Shown here: piece after piece, positions 1 to 7,826 of the stretch
Numbering within the stretch: position 1 is the first letter of the stretch
How the letters are laid out: each line of letters starts with the position of its first letter
Origin: an uncultured Treponema sp.
GTDB lineage: Bacteria; Spirochaetota; Spirochaetia; Treponematales; Treponemataceae
Length of the DNA: 64,000 nt
Direction: 5' to 3'
Assembly: GCA_946411505.1 (NCBI GenBank)
Contig: CAMKEG010000001.1
Location: 558,001 to 622,000 of the forward strand
Notes under the pieces: model-generated
Databases searched by the model: none
What the model saw: only the letters and a program-made list of their open reading frames with translations
What the model was told of the DNA's origin: nothing
Made by a program: the position numbers and the translations under genes

Positions 1-583
1 TCAGCTTGTCCAAAAGCCAGCCGTTCAATTTTTTTCCAAAATACGAGTAGCCGTTCACGGGGCTGTCCTCCCCGTATTCAAAAAGCTTTCCGTCGCGGCG
101 CAAGTAGGAGGCGATTCTATAGCGGTCAAAAATTCCGGGCTCAACCTTTATCGCGTCGGCGGAAAAGCCCTTGCTTGACGGGCCCCAGTTTTTTTTCACG
201 CTGATTTTTAGCGCCCCCTCTTTTCTGATTGAAACGTCGTTGGACGCGCCAAAAAAACGCGGCTCCAAAGAAAGAAGATTTTCGCCTTGCCAGAGCGCGT
301 CAAAGACAATGGCCATCTCAGGCTCGATTTGAATTTTTTCTTCGCCCTTTGGAAAAATTATTTTGTCCGCGTCAAAAGGAAAAACGTTAAGGAAGGCCGG
401 CGCCGCTCCAACGCCGCCGCCGCAAACGGCGGGAATGTAAGTGGGAAAAAGAGCCTTTGGAGCCGAAGCGTCCGCCACCTTTATCCCCTTGAAATTTTCT
501 GCCTCGCCCGCCTGCTCCAAGTGGCCCGTAAAATTTCCCGCAACGCCAAAGCACGCCGCGTCACGCAAATCGATTGTTTCCAT
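1..583 (-). CDS. DUF5718/FAH-like protein, 3' end outside window
   Basis: Reads leftward off the window edge, so about 194 N-terminal residues are visible and the C-terminus is missing. The start METIDLRDAACFGVAGNF, then GHLEQAGEA, resembles the DUF5718 family as I remember it. A later stretch (GASNDVSIRKEG, then KNWGPSSKGF) resembles the core of fumarylacetoacetate-hydrolase-fold enzymes, but the substrate is unknown. An in-frame ATG at 631 would add 16 residues. I prefer 583 because it matches the family N-terminus, although neither start has a strong ribosome-binding site. The gene is divergent from the tRNA-Pro gene. Family call is from memory and moderate; the open frame itself is clear. 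Confidence 0.6.
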   Translation of the reverse strand, partial: METIDLRDAACFGVAGNFTGHLEQAGEAENFKGIKVADASAPKALFPTYIPAVCGGGVGAAPAFLNVFPFDADKIIFPKGEEKIQIEPEMAIVFDALWQGENLLSLEPRFFGASNDVSIRKEGALKISVKKNWGPSSKGFSADAIKVEPGIFDRYRIASYLRRDGKLFEYGEDSPVNGYSYFGKKLNGWLLDKL

Positions 584-625
584 ACCGCCATTCTCGCGCA
601 AAAACACCTTTTCCACAAGCGCGGC

Positions 626-654
626 TTGCATTTTTTTTTATTTTCTGATATAGT
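626..654 (+). promoter_or_regulatory. Promoter of tRNA-Pro
   Basis: A -35 box TTGCAT (626-631), 17-base spacer and -10 box TATAGT (649-654) lie 14 bases before the mature tRNA 5' end. Spacing is ideal for the vegetative sigma factor. Confidence 0.75.
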
Positions 655-668
655 GGCTTTTACATTTA

Positions 669-741
669 CGGGATGTAGCGCAGCTGGTAGCGCGCTTGCT
701 TTGGGAGCAAGATGTCGCAGGTTCAAATCCTGTCATCCCGA
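669..741 (+). tRNA. tRNA-Pro (anticodon TGG)
   Basis: Seven-base acceptor stem CGGGATG (669-675) pairs with CATCCCG (734-740). The anticodon stem is CTTGC/GCAAG around loop TTTGGGA, giving anticodon TGG, which reads CCN proline codons. The T-arm carries GGTTCAAATCC. The 3' CCA is not encoded, so it must be added by the CCA-adding enzyme. A promoter and a terminator flank it, so it is a single-gene transcription unit. Confidence 0.96.
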
Positions 742-778
742 AAAAATAAAAGGCCGCGTTTGCGGCCTTTTATTTTTT
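741..778 (+). terminator. Terminator after tRNA-Pro
   Basis: A perfect 17-base inverted repeat (741-757 and 762-778, GTTT loop) with core AAAGGCCGC/GCGGCCTTT ends in a T-rich run. The symmetric A and T tracts mean it could work in both directions. Confidence 0.9.
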
Positions 779-780
779 CG

Positions 781-899
781 GGTTTGCTCAAGGAAATTAT
801 TTTATCGCCCGCTCGCGCGGGCTATGCAATCCCTTCGGGGCAAGCAAGGAAATTTATCCACGTGAGCGCTCTCGCGCTCTGACGCTCCCTTCGGAGCGG
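781..899. repeat. Intergenic repeat, degenerate copy of the structured element
   Basis: Contains TTTGCTCAAGGAAATTATTT, followed by hairpin GCCCGCTCGCGCGGGC and a closing TATGCAA. This closely matches the apical part of the 155-base element found at 20094-20248 (TTTGCTCATGAAACTATTTT, then CCGCCGC/GCGGCGG). The outer stems are not preserved. Nothing coding is seen. The following GC-rich inverted repeats up to 899 may terminate the leftward lipoprotein transcript. Confidence 0.45.
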
Positions 900-1637
900 C
901 TAATTGTTTTCAACGCTGGCGTCAATAGGAATCGAGCCAAGGTGGAGGACTTGGCTGTAGTATGTGGTGTAAGTCACGTCGCGGCCCACCGCGACCGCGT
1001 ATAAGTCAACGTAATACTTGTTGTTCTCCACCGTTCCGCTTTCAAAGTCTTCGTCGCCGGAAACAGGCAGGGAATTCAACTCGGAGTTGTATTTAGGGTT
1101 GTCATGACGGCCAAAGTCAAAAGTCTTGGGAACGCCGCTCGCGCTGACAGTCCTGCGGGGAATTTTGTCAATGTAGCCTATGAGGGCGCGGTATTCGTTG
1201 GAGGAATCCTTTTCGTCGCCGTAATTGCAAAGGCGGAGGTAAACGTTGGCGCCCTGCGCGCTTATCAAGGGCTGGATGTTTCCGTCCGCGGTGTTCAACT
1301 GCTGGTAGCCGTAGCCAATCATTCTTGTCGCGGCGGCCGAATAGTCGCCGGATGTGTTGACGGCGCTGATGGAGCTTTGCCGGCTCAGCATGGTGGAGGC
1401 GCTTGCGTAGATTCTGTAGTAAACGGCCGTTCCCAAAAAGTTAAAGCTTGATGGTCCCGTATATATCGCCGTCATAAAATTAAAATAATTGGCGGCAAAG
1501 TCCGTGCTGGTGTAGACCGGCTCGTGAATGACGGACGTAGGCGGATCAACAATGTAAAAGGTGTCCAGTCCGCAAGTGGTAAAAAAAAGAGCGGCCGCAA
1601 GGACAAAAGGAACAAAAAGCGCCTTATTTTTTTTCAT
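900..1637 (-). CDS. Small lipoprotein of unknown function
   Basis: A 245-residue protein with lipoprotein signal MKKNKALFVPFVLAAALFFT and then TC, so Cys would be lipidated and the mature chain anchored in a membrane. I chose ATG at 1637 because AGGAGG lies just upstream and because it gives a standard signal peptide; an upstream frame extension has no such features. I do not recognise the mature domain, which is rich in Tyr, Ser and Asn and predicted mostly beta. It is the last gene of the leftward run from scpB, 65 bases after the TPR gene, and could be read through from there. The substrate or partner is unknown. Confidence 0.75.
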   Translation of the reverse strand: MKKNKALFVPFVLAAALFFTTCGLDTFYIVDPPTSVIHEPVYTSTDFAANYFNFMTAIYTGPSSFNFLGTAVYYRIYASASTMLSRQSSISAVNTSGDYSAAATRMIGYGYQQLNTADGNIQPLISAQGANVYLRLCNYGDEKDSSNEYRALIGYIDKIPRRTVSASGVPKTFDFGRHDNPKYNSELNSLPVSGDEDFESGTVENNKYYVDLYAVAVGRDVTYTTYYSQVLHLGSIPIDASVENN

Positions 1638-1702
1638 TCCAATCCTCCTCGCGCCGCGCCTCTGCAAAAAGCTGCCCAGCCAAAGACGGCCTGCAAGCGT
1701 CT

Positions 1703-2413
1703 TTATTTTACCAAGCCCTTGTTCTTCAAGTCAAGCAATCTTGTTTTAGCCAAGTCGTTCCACTCGTCGTTGGAAAGGCCGTAAGAAGCGATGGCTTCGT
1801 AGGAAGCCTTCGCGCCTTCGTAGTCTTCCTTGTCTTCCTTTAGGCGGCCGGCGTTGAAGGCGGCGCGGCTGCGGTCAACAAAGTCCTTGTCGGCGGCGAC
1901 TTTCTCGTAAAGCTCAAGCGCCTTGTCAGCCTCGCCCAACTCTTCGCAAGCGGCGGCGGCGTTGAAGTCGCACAATGAGGCCAAGTAGCTGCCCTTTCCT
2001 TTTGAGGCCGCCTTAAGCCAGCAATTCTTTGAAGACTGCCATTCCTTCTTTTGGCCGTAAATGTCGGCGGCCAGCATATTGGCGCGGGCTCCGATTATTC
2101 CGCCCTTGTTCAAGAAAGCCTCCAAGTTTGACAAAGCGGTCTGCCGCCTTGAGCTGAGGGCGTCCTCGTCGAGGTCGCCCGCGTCCTTTGTAAGCGTGTA
2201 CTCAATCGCGTCTATTTTTCCAAGATTTTTGCGGACAACAGAAGAGTTGACATTGAAGAAAACTACATAAGCCGCGATCGCCGCCACAACGACAACAAGG
2301 GCGGCCGTCAAAACCTTGCGGTTCTTCCCCAAAAATTCGCCTAACTTTTGCTCGCCGGAAAGATTCTTTTTGTCCGCTTTAGCTTCTTTCATTTTTACAA
2401 CATTGTCTTCCAT
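1703..2413 (-). CDS. TPR-repeat protein with one membrane anchor
   Basis: A 236-residue protein. A Lys-rich cytoplasmic N-terminus (about 1-33) is followed by one hydrophobic segment (VLTAALVVVVAAIAAYVVFF, about 34-53) and then alpha-helical tetratricopeptide-like repeats to the end (SLCDFNAAAACEELGEADKA, ALELYEKVAADKDFVDRSRA). The layout resembles YfgM-type proteins: one transmembrane helix plus TPRs outside the cytoplasm, often linked to envelope protein biogenesis. ATG 2413 is used because GGAG lies 8 bases upstream; a GTG at 2422 is a weaker alternative. It follows the sigma54-type activator by 26 bases. The role is inferred from architecture only. Confidence 0.75.
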   Translation of the reverse strand: MEDNVVKMKEAKADKKNLSGEQKLGEFLGKNRKVLTAALVVVVAAIAAYVVFFNVNSSVVRKNLGKIDAIEYTLTKDAGDLDEDALSSRRQTALSNLEAFLNKGGIIGARANMLAADIYGQKKEWQSSKNCWLKAASKGKGSYLASLCDFNAAAACEELGEADKALELYEKVAADKDFVDRSRAAFNAGRLKEDKEDYEGAKASYEAIASYGLSNDEWNDLAKTRLLDLKNKGLVK

Positions 2414-2439
2414 AAAAAACACTCCAAACTATATCTAAT

Positions 2440-3975
2440 TTATTGCCTAATTCCCAACTCAACCAAAAGGCGCGAAAGGTAAGTCCGCTGGATGCCCAAC
2501 GACTTAGCCACATCCGCCTGTTTCGCGCCGCTAGTCCTCAAGGCGCTCTCAACGTAGTACCTTTTAAACTCGTTCATGGCGTCTTTTAGCGTCAGTCCGC
2601 TTCGGGGAACAAAGCCCTTTTGCGGAGCGCTGCTTTCAGCAGTTCCGGGAACGTCCGAAGAAAGCTGAAGGTTTTGCGCGTTTATCAAGGGAGGCGTTCC
2701 AAGAACGCAAGCCCTTTCTATCGAGTTTTCCAATTCGCGGACATTTCCGGGCCAGTAATAATGCAGCAGAACTTGCCGCGCGTCTTCGGAAAAACCCTTA
2801 AAATTCTTTTTTGTCTCGCTCGAAAACTTTTGCAAAAAGTAATCGGCGAGCGGCGTAATGTCGTCGCGCCTTTCCCGCAAAGGCGGAATTCTAAGCGGAA
2901 CGACGTTAAGCCTGTAGAACAAATCGTCGCGGAAAGTTCCTTCCTTGACCATTCGCTCCAAGTCTTTGTTTGTGGCGCATACGATTCTAACGTCGACGCT
3001 TATCGTCTCGCTTGAACCCACGCGCTCAAATTTTTTGTCTTGAATGGCCCTTAGCAGCTTTGCCTGCAGTTCCAGCGGAATCTCGCCAATCTCGTCCAAG
3101 AAAAGCGTTCCGCCGTCAGCCATTTCAAAGCGGCCCTTTCTGCAAGAGGAAGCGTCGGTGTAGGCGCCCTTCGCATGGCCAAAAAGCTCGTCCTCCAAAA
3201 GGGACTGGCTTAGGGCCGCGCAGTTTACGCGAACAAAAGGCTTGTCGCTTCTGGGGCTTTGCAAATGCAATTGCTCGGCGAACAATTCCTTTCCAACGCC
3301 GCTTTCTCCGGTAATCAAAACCGAGGAAGTGGTTTTCGCGGCCGCGGCGGCCACTCTGGCAAGGTCGGACATGCAGGCGCTTTTGGCGATGCAAACATGG
3401 TATTCCCCGCCCTGCTTTATGTTGTCGCTCAGCGCGAAGATTGTGTCCTTGGCCTCGCGATAACTGGCGGCGTTGGCGTAGGCGATTCCGGCTTGTCTGG
3501 CCAAAATCGTCGTAAGCTCCAGGTCTTCCGGCGTAAATTCCCTGCCGCCTGTCTTGTTTATCAACTCAATCACGCCGATGAACTCGTCGCCGTTTGTCAT
3601 CGGAAGCGCGATCATTGTGTTAGTAATGTAGCCGGTTTTGTTTTGGACGCGGTCAAAAAAGCGCTTGTCCTTGTTGGCGTTGCTCAAAACCAAAGGCTTT
3701 TTGTGCTGGGCCACCCAGCCGGCCAAACTGTTCTTGTCAACGACAATGTTCTTTGCTTCGGCGCCCTTGGGCCCCAAAGCGACCGCAAAACGCAAGCTGT
3801 CCCCGCCTTTTTGCGCAAGCAGGAGGGAGGACGACTCGCATTCTATCAGCTTCATCGCCGCTTCAAGAATGTAGGCCATCAAAGCGTCAACGTCGGAAAA
3901 CTTTAAGTTGATTCCGGCGCTGAGGTCGATGAGCGCTTTGAGTTTGTCGGCATAGGCAATCACAGGAGCGCTCAT
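2440..3975 (-). CDS. Sigma54-type transcriptional activator, GAF-AAA-Fis
   Basis: A 511-residue bacterial enhancer-binding protein. An N-terminal GAF sensor domain occupies about 1-170. The AAA+ domain (about 195-430) has Walker A GESGVGKE and Walker B GGTLFLDEIGEI. A Fis-type helix-turn-helix (KQADVAKSLGIQRTYLSRLL) ends the protein. The family couples ATP hydrolysis to opening of RNA polymerase-sigma54 promoters. The sigma54-contacting loop, usually GAFTGA, reads GAYTDA here: the essential Thr is kept, but the second Gly is Asp. The order GAF-AAA-HTH resembles FhlA and NorR. It lies 10 bases after rpsA in the same direction, so it is probably co-transcribed with a housekeeping operon. Ligand and target genes are unknown. 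Confidence 0.93.
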   Translation of the reverse strand: MSAPVIAYADKLKALIDLSAGINLKFSDVDALMAYILEAAMKLIECESSSLLLAQKGGDSLRFAVALGPKGAEAKNIVVDKNSLAGWVAQHKKPLVLSNANKDKRFFDRVQNKTGYITNTMIALPMTNGDEFIGVIELINKTGGREFTPEDLELTTILARQAGIAYANAASYREAKDTIFALSDNIKQGGEYHVCIAKSACMSDLARVAAAAAKTTSSVLITGESGVGKELFAEQLHLQSPRSDKPFVRVNCAALSQSLLEDELFGHAKGAYTDASSCRKGRFEMADGGTLFLDEIGEIPLELQAKLLRAIQDKKFERVGSSETISVDVRIVCATNKDLERMVKEGTFRDDLFYRLNVVPLRIPPLRERRDDITPLADYFLQKFSSETKKNFKGFSEDARQVLLHYYWPGNVRELENSIERACVLGTPPLINAQNLQLSSDVPGTAESSAPQKGFVPRSGLTLKDAMNEFKRYYVESALRTSGAKQADVAKSLGIQRTYLSRLLVELGIRQ

Positions 3976-3985
3976 CGCTTACGCT

Positions 3986-5704
3986 TTAGTTGTCTTTCTT
4001 GGCGTTGAGCGCGTCGCCCAAAGTAAAGGCGCCGTCATCGTCGTTTGAAGAAGAGCTCATGTACTGGCTGATTTCGTCGCGCTGCTGCTTCTTTTTGAAT
4101 TCGCGAACGCTGAAAGCGACCTGTTCCTTGTCCTTCTTTACGTCAACAACGTAAACGTTGATTTTGTCGCCAACCTTGTACTTCTTGACGGCTTCCTCGT
4201 AGGGAGTGTCGCGGTCTTCGCTGAGGTTGGATTTATTTACAAGTCCCTCAATTCCAACAGGAGTCTTTACAAAGACGCCGAAGTCGGTGATTGAAGTGAT
4301 TTCACCTTCAAGAGTGCTTCCAGGCTGGTACTCCTCGGCAAACTTCTGCCAAGGATCGTCGGTCAACTGCTTGAGGCCAACCTTGATGCGATGCTGCTCG
4401 GGGTCGTTCTCCAAAACGACGGCATCAACCTCTTGGTCAACCTTGAGCTCGCTGCCAGGATGCTTGACCTTCTTTGTCCAAGAAATGTCGTCTCCGTGCA
4501 AGAAGCCGTCGATTCCGTCTTCGATTGAAATGAAGGCGCCGGAATTGGTGATTTTGACGACCTTTCCGTGAATCTTAGTTCCGACAGGATATTTTTCGGC
4601 GATGGAATCCCAAGGGTTCTCCGTCACTTGCTTGAGGCCCAAAGAAACGCGGCCGGCCTGAATGTCGTAGCCCAAAATCATGCACTGAATGTCGTCGCCG
4701 ATTTTGAGAACGTCGGAAGGCTTGTTGACCTTCTTTGTCCAGCTGAATTCGGAAATGTGGGCCAAGCCCTCGATTCCTTCCTCCAACTCGATGAAGGCGC
4801 CGAAGTCGGTGAGCTTCGTGACCTTGCCGTTTACGATGTCGTTGACATGGTACTTTTCCTCAAAGTGAACCCACGGATCTTCCGCAAAGTGCTTGAGAGA
4901 AAGGTTGATGCGCTTTTCCTCGGGGTCCAGGCGGATTACCTTGAGCTCGATTTCCTGGCCTTTTTTAACAAAGTCCTTGGGGCGGGTCACATGGCCCCAG
5001 CTCATGTCGTTGATGTGGAGCAAGCCGTCAAAGCCGCCCAAGTCAATGAAGGCTCCGAAGCTTGTGAATGATTTTACGACGCCCTTGACGCTGTCGCCGA
5101 TTTGAGTCTCGGCGAAGAACTTGTCGCGGGCCGTGTTCATCTGTTCCTCAAGGTAGCGGCGGCGGTTGACCACCACATTGGCCTTGTTGTCGGAATAGAG
5201 GCGCTCTATATAAAATTTGCCCTTTGTTCCAAGCAAGCTTTCAGGCTTTTCAACCTTCTGGCTGTCAGACTGGCTGATGGGAAGGAACGCGTGAATGTCG
5301 CCGCCGAGAGCGACTTCAAATCCGCCCTTGACAACCTTTTCAATCGTTCCGTCGATTACCGTCTTTTCGTCAAAGGCCTTGCGAACGTCTTTCCACATTT
5401 GCTTGGCGTCAGCCTTTGCCTTAGAAACTTCAGGACCATTTCTTCCGTCTTTTCTGATTAGGACTACAGTTACTACATCCCCGGTTTTGGGCAAATCGCC
5501 CGCGAATTCTGAAACGGGAATTTTTCCTTCAGACTTGTATCCAATGTCAATGAAGACATACTCGTCTGTTACAGCGATGACCGATCCGTCAACAAGCTGG
5601 CCGTCTTCAAGAGGCTTAAGGTTGTTGAGAGACTCCTCTAATTGTGTCTGGATTGAGTCCTTGGAGTTCTGGGCTCCTTCCGTTTCCACTTCCATCTTTT
5701 CCAT
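3986..5704 (-). CDS. rpsA: 30S ribosomal protein S1
   Basis: A 572-residue protein made of six consecutive S1 (OB-fold) RNA-binding domains after a short acidic N-terminus; repeated signatures include SFGAFIDLGGFDGLLHINDM, DFGAFIELEEGIEGLAHISE and DFGVFVKTPVGIEGLVNKSN. S1 helps the 30S subunit bind and unfold mRNA leaders. AAAGGG six bases before ATG 5704 supports the start. cmk ends 14 bases upstream; the cmk-rpsA pairing is common in bacteria, and I recall that in T. pallidum the two are fused. Here they are separate genes. The length is normal. Confidence 0.97.
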   Translation of the reverse strand: MEKMEVETEGAQNSKDSIQTQLEESLNNLKPLEDGQLVDGSVIAVTDEYVFIDIGYKSEGKIPVSEFAGDLPKTGDVVTVVLIRKDGRNGPEVSKAKADAKQMWKDVRKAFDEKTVIDGTIEKVVKGGFEVALGGDIHAFLPISQSDSQKVEKPESLLGTKGKFYIERLYSDNKANVVVNRRRYLEEQMNTARDKFFAETQIGDSVKGVVKSFTSFGAFIDLGGFDGLLHINDMSWGHVTRPKDFVKKGQEIELKVIRLDPEEKRINLSLKHFAEDPWVHFEEKYHVNDIVNGKVTKLTDFGAFIELEEGIEGLAHISEFSWTKKVNKPSDVLKIGDDIQCMILGYDIQAGRVSLGLKQVTENPWDSIAEKYPVGTKIHGKVVKITNSGAFISIEDGIDGFLHGDDISWTKKVKHPGSELKVDQEVDAVVLENDPEQHRIKVGLKQLTDDPWQKFAEEYQPGSTLEGEITSITDFGVFVKTPVGIEGLVNKSNLSEDRDTPYEEAVKKYKVGDKINVYVVDVKKDKEQVAFSVREFKKKQQRDEISQYMSSSSNDDDGAFTLGDALNAKKDN

Positions 5705-5718
5705 TTTTTACCCTTTCA

Positions 5719-6348
5719 CTAGTGAATTTTGCTAAGTATTTTATCACAAACTTCTTCTATAGTCAAGCGGCTTGTATCAATATAATTGGCGTCCGGCGCG
5801 CGCTTTAGGGCGCCGACGGCCTTGGCCTTGTCCATCTCGTCGCGCTTTTTTATCGCTTCCTTTATCTGCTCAAGCGTCATGCCGCTTACGCCTTGGTCGT
5901 AGCGTCTCTGGGCCTGGACGTCGAGCGAGGCGTCAAGGTAGAACTTGTATTCAGCCTCGGGAAAGACGACGGTGGTCATGTCGCGGCCCTCGCAGACTAT
6001 GCTTTGGCTCTTTGTGATTTCATGCATTCTGGCGTCGGCGATTTGGCGGATTTGGGGAATCGCGCTCACCTGGCTTGTGTTGGCGCTGACCTTGTCCTCG
6101 TGCAGGCGCGACTCAACGTCAACTCCGTTTAAAATCAAGTGGGAATCCTTGTAGTCAAGCGTGAGCGTCTTTGCAAAGTCGATTACTTTTTGGCTGTCGC
6201 TTATGTCAATTGAATTTTCCAGGCAGGCCAAAGTGATCGCGCGGTAAAAGCTTCCCGAATTAAGGTAAGTGATTCCAAGCTTTTTGGCGATTATGCCCGC
6301 TATAGTGCTTTTTCCGGTTCCGGCCGGCCCGTCGATTGCGATTATCAT
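5719..6348 (-). CDS. cmk: Cytidylate kinase
   Basis: A 209-residue (d)CMP kinase that makes (d)CDP from (d)CMP and ATP. The P-loop is GPAGTGKST near residue 7, followed by YLNSGSFYRAITLACLE where most homologues have a DTGAxYR-type motif, and a lid region CEGRDMTTVVFP. It is slightly shorter than the usual 220-230 residues. The start has AGGAGG eight bases upstream. A 52-base hairpin element (6370-6421) sits just before that ribosome-binding site and recurs before the nucleoside kinase at 18404, which hints at shared control. rpsA follows after 14 bases. Confidence 0.95.
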   Translation of the reverse strand: MIIAIDGPAGTGKSTIAGIIAKKLGITYLNSGSFYRAITLACLENSIDISDSQKVIDFAKTLTLDYKDSHLILNGVDVESRLHEDKVSANTSQVSAIPQIRQIADARMHEITKSQSIVCEGRDMTTVVFPEAEYKFYLDASLDVQAQRRYDQGVSGMTLEQIKEAIKKRDEMDKAKAVGALKRAPDANYIDTSRLTIEEVCDKILSKIH

Positions 6349-6369
6349 TTTTTATTCCTCCTAAAAATA

Positions 6370-6421
6370 CCGCTGTTCGCGCGAGCTTGGTCGCGAGCGC
6401 GAATGTTGCGGCTCATGCGGC
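6370..6421 (-). promoter_or_regulatory. 52-base leader hairpin element before cmk
   Basis: Read on the minus strand it is GCCGCATGAGCCGC, AACATTCGCGC, a variable loop, GCGCGAACAGCGG. The arms form CCGC/GCGG and TTCGCGC/GCGCGAA with a small internal loop. It ends 21 bases before the cmk ATG, next to AGGAGG. A copy of identical length at 18335-18386 matches at all but about 8 positions, nearly all in the loop, and has the same orientation to its gene. Confidence 0.6.
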
Positions 6422-6460
6422 GTCTTGCAATTTTGGGGCTTGCGAACAAGCGCGTCGCCG

Positions 6461-7207
6461 CTAAAATTCATGCGTTGTGGCTTCTCCAAGCAGTTCCTGG
6501 ACCTCAAACGGCTCAAGGTCGCGCGACTCGCCGGGCGCCATTTCGTTTATGTTAATGCTTCCGATTCTGACGCGGCAAAGGCGCTTTATGGAAGCCTCGC
6601 GCGACTCAAAGACTCGGCGGATTTCGCGGTTCTTTCCTTCCACCAAAACCACGGCCATCCTGTGGGAATTAAGCTCGCGGGCGCTTTTGGCCTTGTAAAA
6701 AACGCCGTCAACGCGCAGCCCCCTTTCAAAGTCCGCGTCCAAGCCGCGCGGCAAGGGAAGGCTTGTGTCAACAACGTATTCCTTTTCTATTTCCGCGCTG
6801 GGATGCGAAAGGACTTTGGCGAAGTCGCCGTCGTTGGTAAAGATGATGAGGCCGCAGCTGAACATGTCAAGGCGCCCAACGTTGTAAAGGCGCTCGGAAT
6901 ACTTGTCCTTTAGAAGGTCGGCGGCGACGGGGCGGCCTTTTTCGTCAGACATCGAGCATACGTATCCGACGGGCTTGTTGAGCAAAACGTAGCGCTTTGT
7001 CTCTTCGGCAAAGACTTGCTTTCCGTCCACAAAGACCTTGTCGCCCGGGCCGACTTTCGTTCCAAGCTCGGTGATTACAGTTCCGTTGACAGACACGCGG
7101 CCGTCCAAAATGATTTTTTCGCTGGCGCGGCGGCTGGCCACTCCCGCGTGGGCCAAGAAGGCTTGCAAGCGCTCCTGGCGGGGCTTTTCTTCTACGCTAC
7201 CTTGCAA
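6461..7207 (-). CDS. rluB: 23S rRNA pseudouridine synthase, RluB/RsuA family
   Basis: A 248-residue enzyme that isomerises a uridine in 23S rRNA. An N-terminal S4 RNA-binding domain (RLQAFLAHAGVASRRASEKI, about 13-60) precedes the synthase domain with catalytic-loop motif GRLDMFSCGLIIFTNDGDFA, in which Asp is the nucleophile. The start appears to be TTG at 7207 with GAGG seven bases upstream; it overlaps the last codons of scpB, so translation is probably coupled. The scpB-rluB pair is common in bacteria. RluB versus RluE/F specificity cannot be settled by eye, but the S4 domain and the neighbourhood favour RluB. Confidence 0.92.
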   Translation of the reverse strand: MQGSVEEKPRQERLQAFLAHAGVASRRASEKIILDGRVSVNGTVITELGTKVGPGDKVFVDGKQVFAEETKRYVLLNKPVGYVCSMSDEKGRPVAADLLKDKYSERLYNVGRLDMFSCGLIIFTNDGDFAKVLSHPSAEIEKEYVVDTSLPLPRGLDADFERGLRVDGVFYKAKSARELNSHRMAVVLVEGKNREIRRVFESREASIKRLCRVRIGSININEMAPGESRDLEPFEVQELLGEATTHEF

Positions 7208-7742
7208 GTACGAACCTCTCCGCTTCTTCCTGATCCAGCTTGGGCAAATCCGCGATGGAATTCAGGCGGAAGAATTTTAGGAATTCCTTTGTGGTTCCAT
7301 ATTGGGTGGGCTTTCCGGGAACGTCCTTCTTGCCCACTTCCTTGATAAGATTGCGTTCCATCAAAAGGCGAATCATGTTGTCGGCGCTGACGCCGCGAAT
7401 GCCTTCGATTTCCGCGCGGGTGATGGGCTGCGAGTACGCGATGATGCTCAATGTTTCCATCGCGCTGCGGGAAAGGCGGCCTTCGCTCTTTGAGCCGTAG
7501 CGCTCCTTGACCAAATCCCAAATTTTCTTTTTGGGGGTAAGGGCCCAGCCGCCCGTTATCATTTGCAATTCAAGGCCGGAATTTTCGGCCGAATACTTTT
7601 CTTTTAGCGCCTCAAGCGCCTTTTGAACGACTTCCTCCGAAAGGCCCGAAACCACGGCGATTGTCTTTTCCGCCTGGGGCTCGCTTTCCAAAAACAATAT
7701 GGCTTCCACCAAAGCCGCTTCGCTGTCAAGATTCATTTCCAT
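7197..7742 (-). CDS. scpB: Segregation and condensation protein B
   Basis: A 181-residue ScpB, the winged-helix subunit that joins ScpA and SMC in the chromosome condensation complex. Motifs include EAILFLESEPQ at the start and SIIAYSQPITRAEIEGIRGV in the second winged helix, both typical of the family. No scpA is visible here. The ATG at 7742 (a second ATG lies at 7736) has no ribosome-binding site and lies 8 bases after a TATAAT box, so the message may be nearly leaderless. The gene leads the leftward run that includes rluB, cmk and rpsA. Confidence 0.94.
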   Translation of the reverse strand: MEMNLDSEAALVEAILFLESEPQAEKTIAVVSGLSEEVVQKALEALKEKYSAENSGLELQMITGGWALTPKKKIWDLVKERYGSKSEGRLSRSAMETLSIIAYSQPITRAEIEGIRGVSADNMIRLLMERNLIKEVGKKDVPGKPTQYGTTKEFLKFFRLNSIADLPKLDQEEAERFVLAR

Positions 7743-7750
7743 ATCTTGCC

Positions 7751-7779
7751 ATTATATTAAATTTTTTTCGCTTTTGCTA
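7751..7779 (-). promoter_or_regulatory. scpB promoter, near-leaderless
   Basis: On the minus strand: TAGCAA (-35, 7779-7774), 17-base spacer, TATAAT (-10, 7756-7751), then 8 bases to the scpB ATG. The expected transcription start falls at or just before the start codon. Confidence 0.6.
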
Positions 7780-7826
7780 GCGCTTTAAGGCAAAGCAAGC
7801 GCGACGCGGCGGAGCGCCCCCCGCGC

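Noticed and set aside
287..865. 192-codon rightward open frame spanning tRNA-Pro
   Set aside because: It runs through the tRNA and its terminator and is antisense to the DUF5718-like gene; composition is arginine-rich as in shadow frames.
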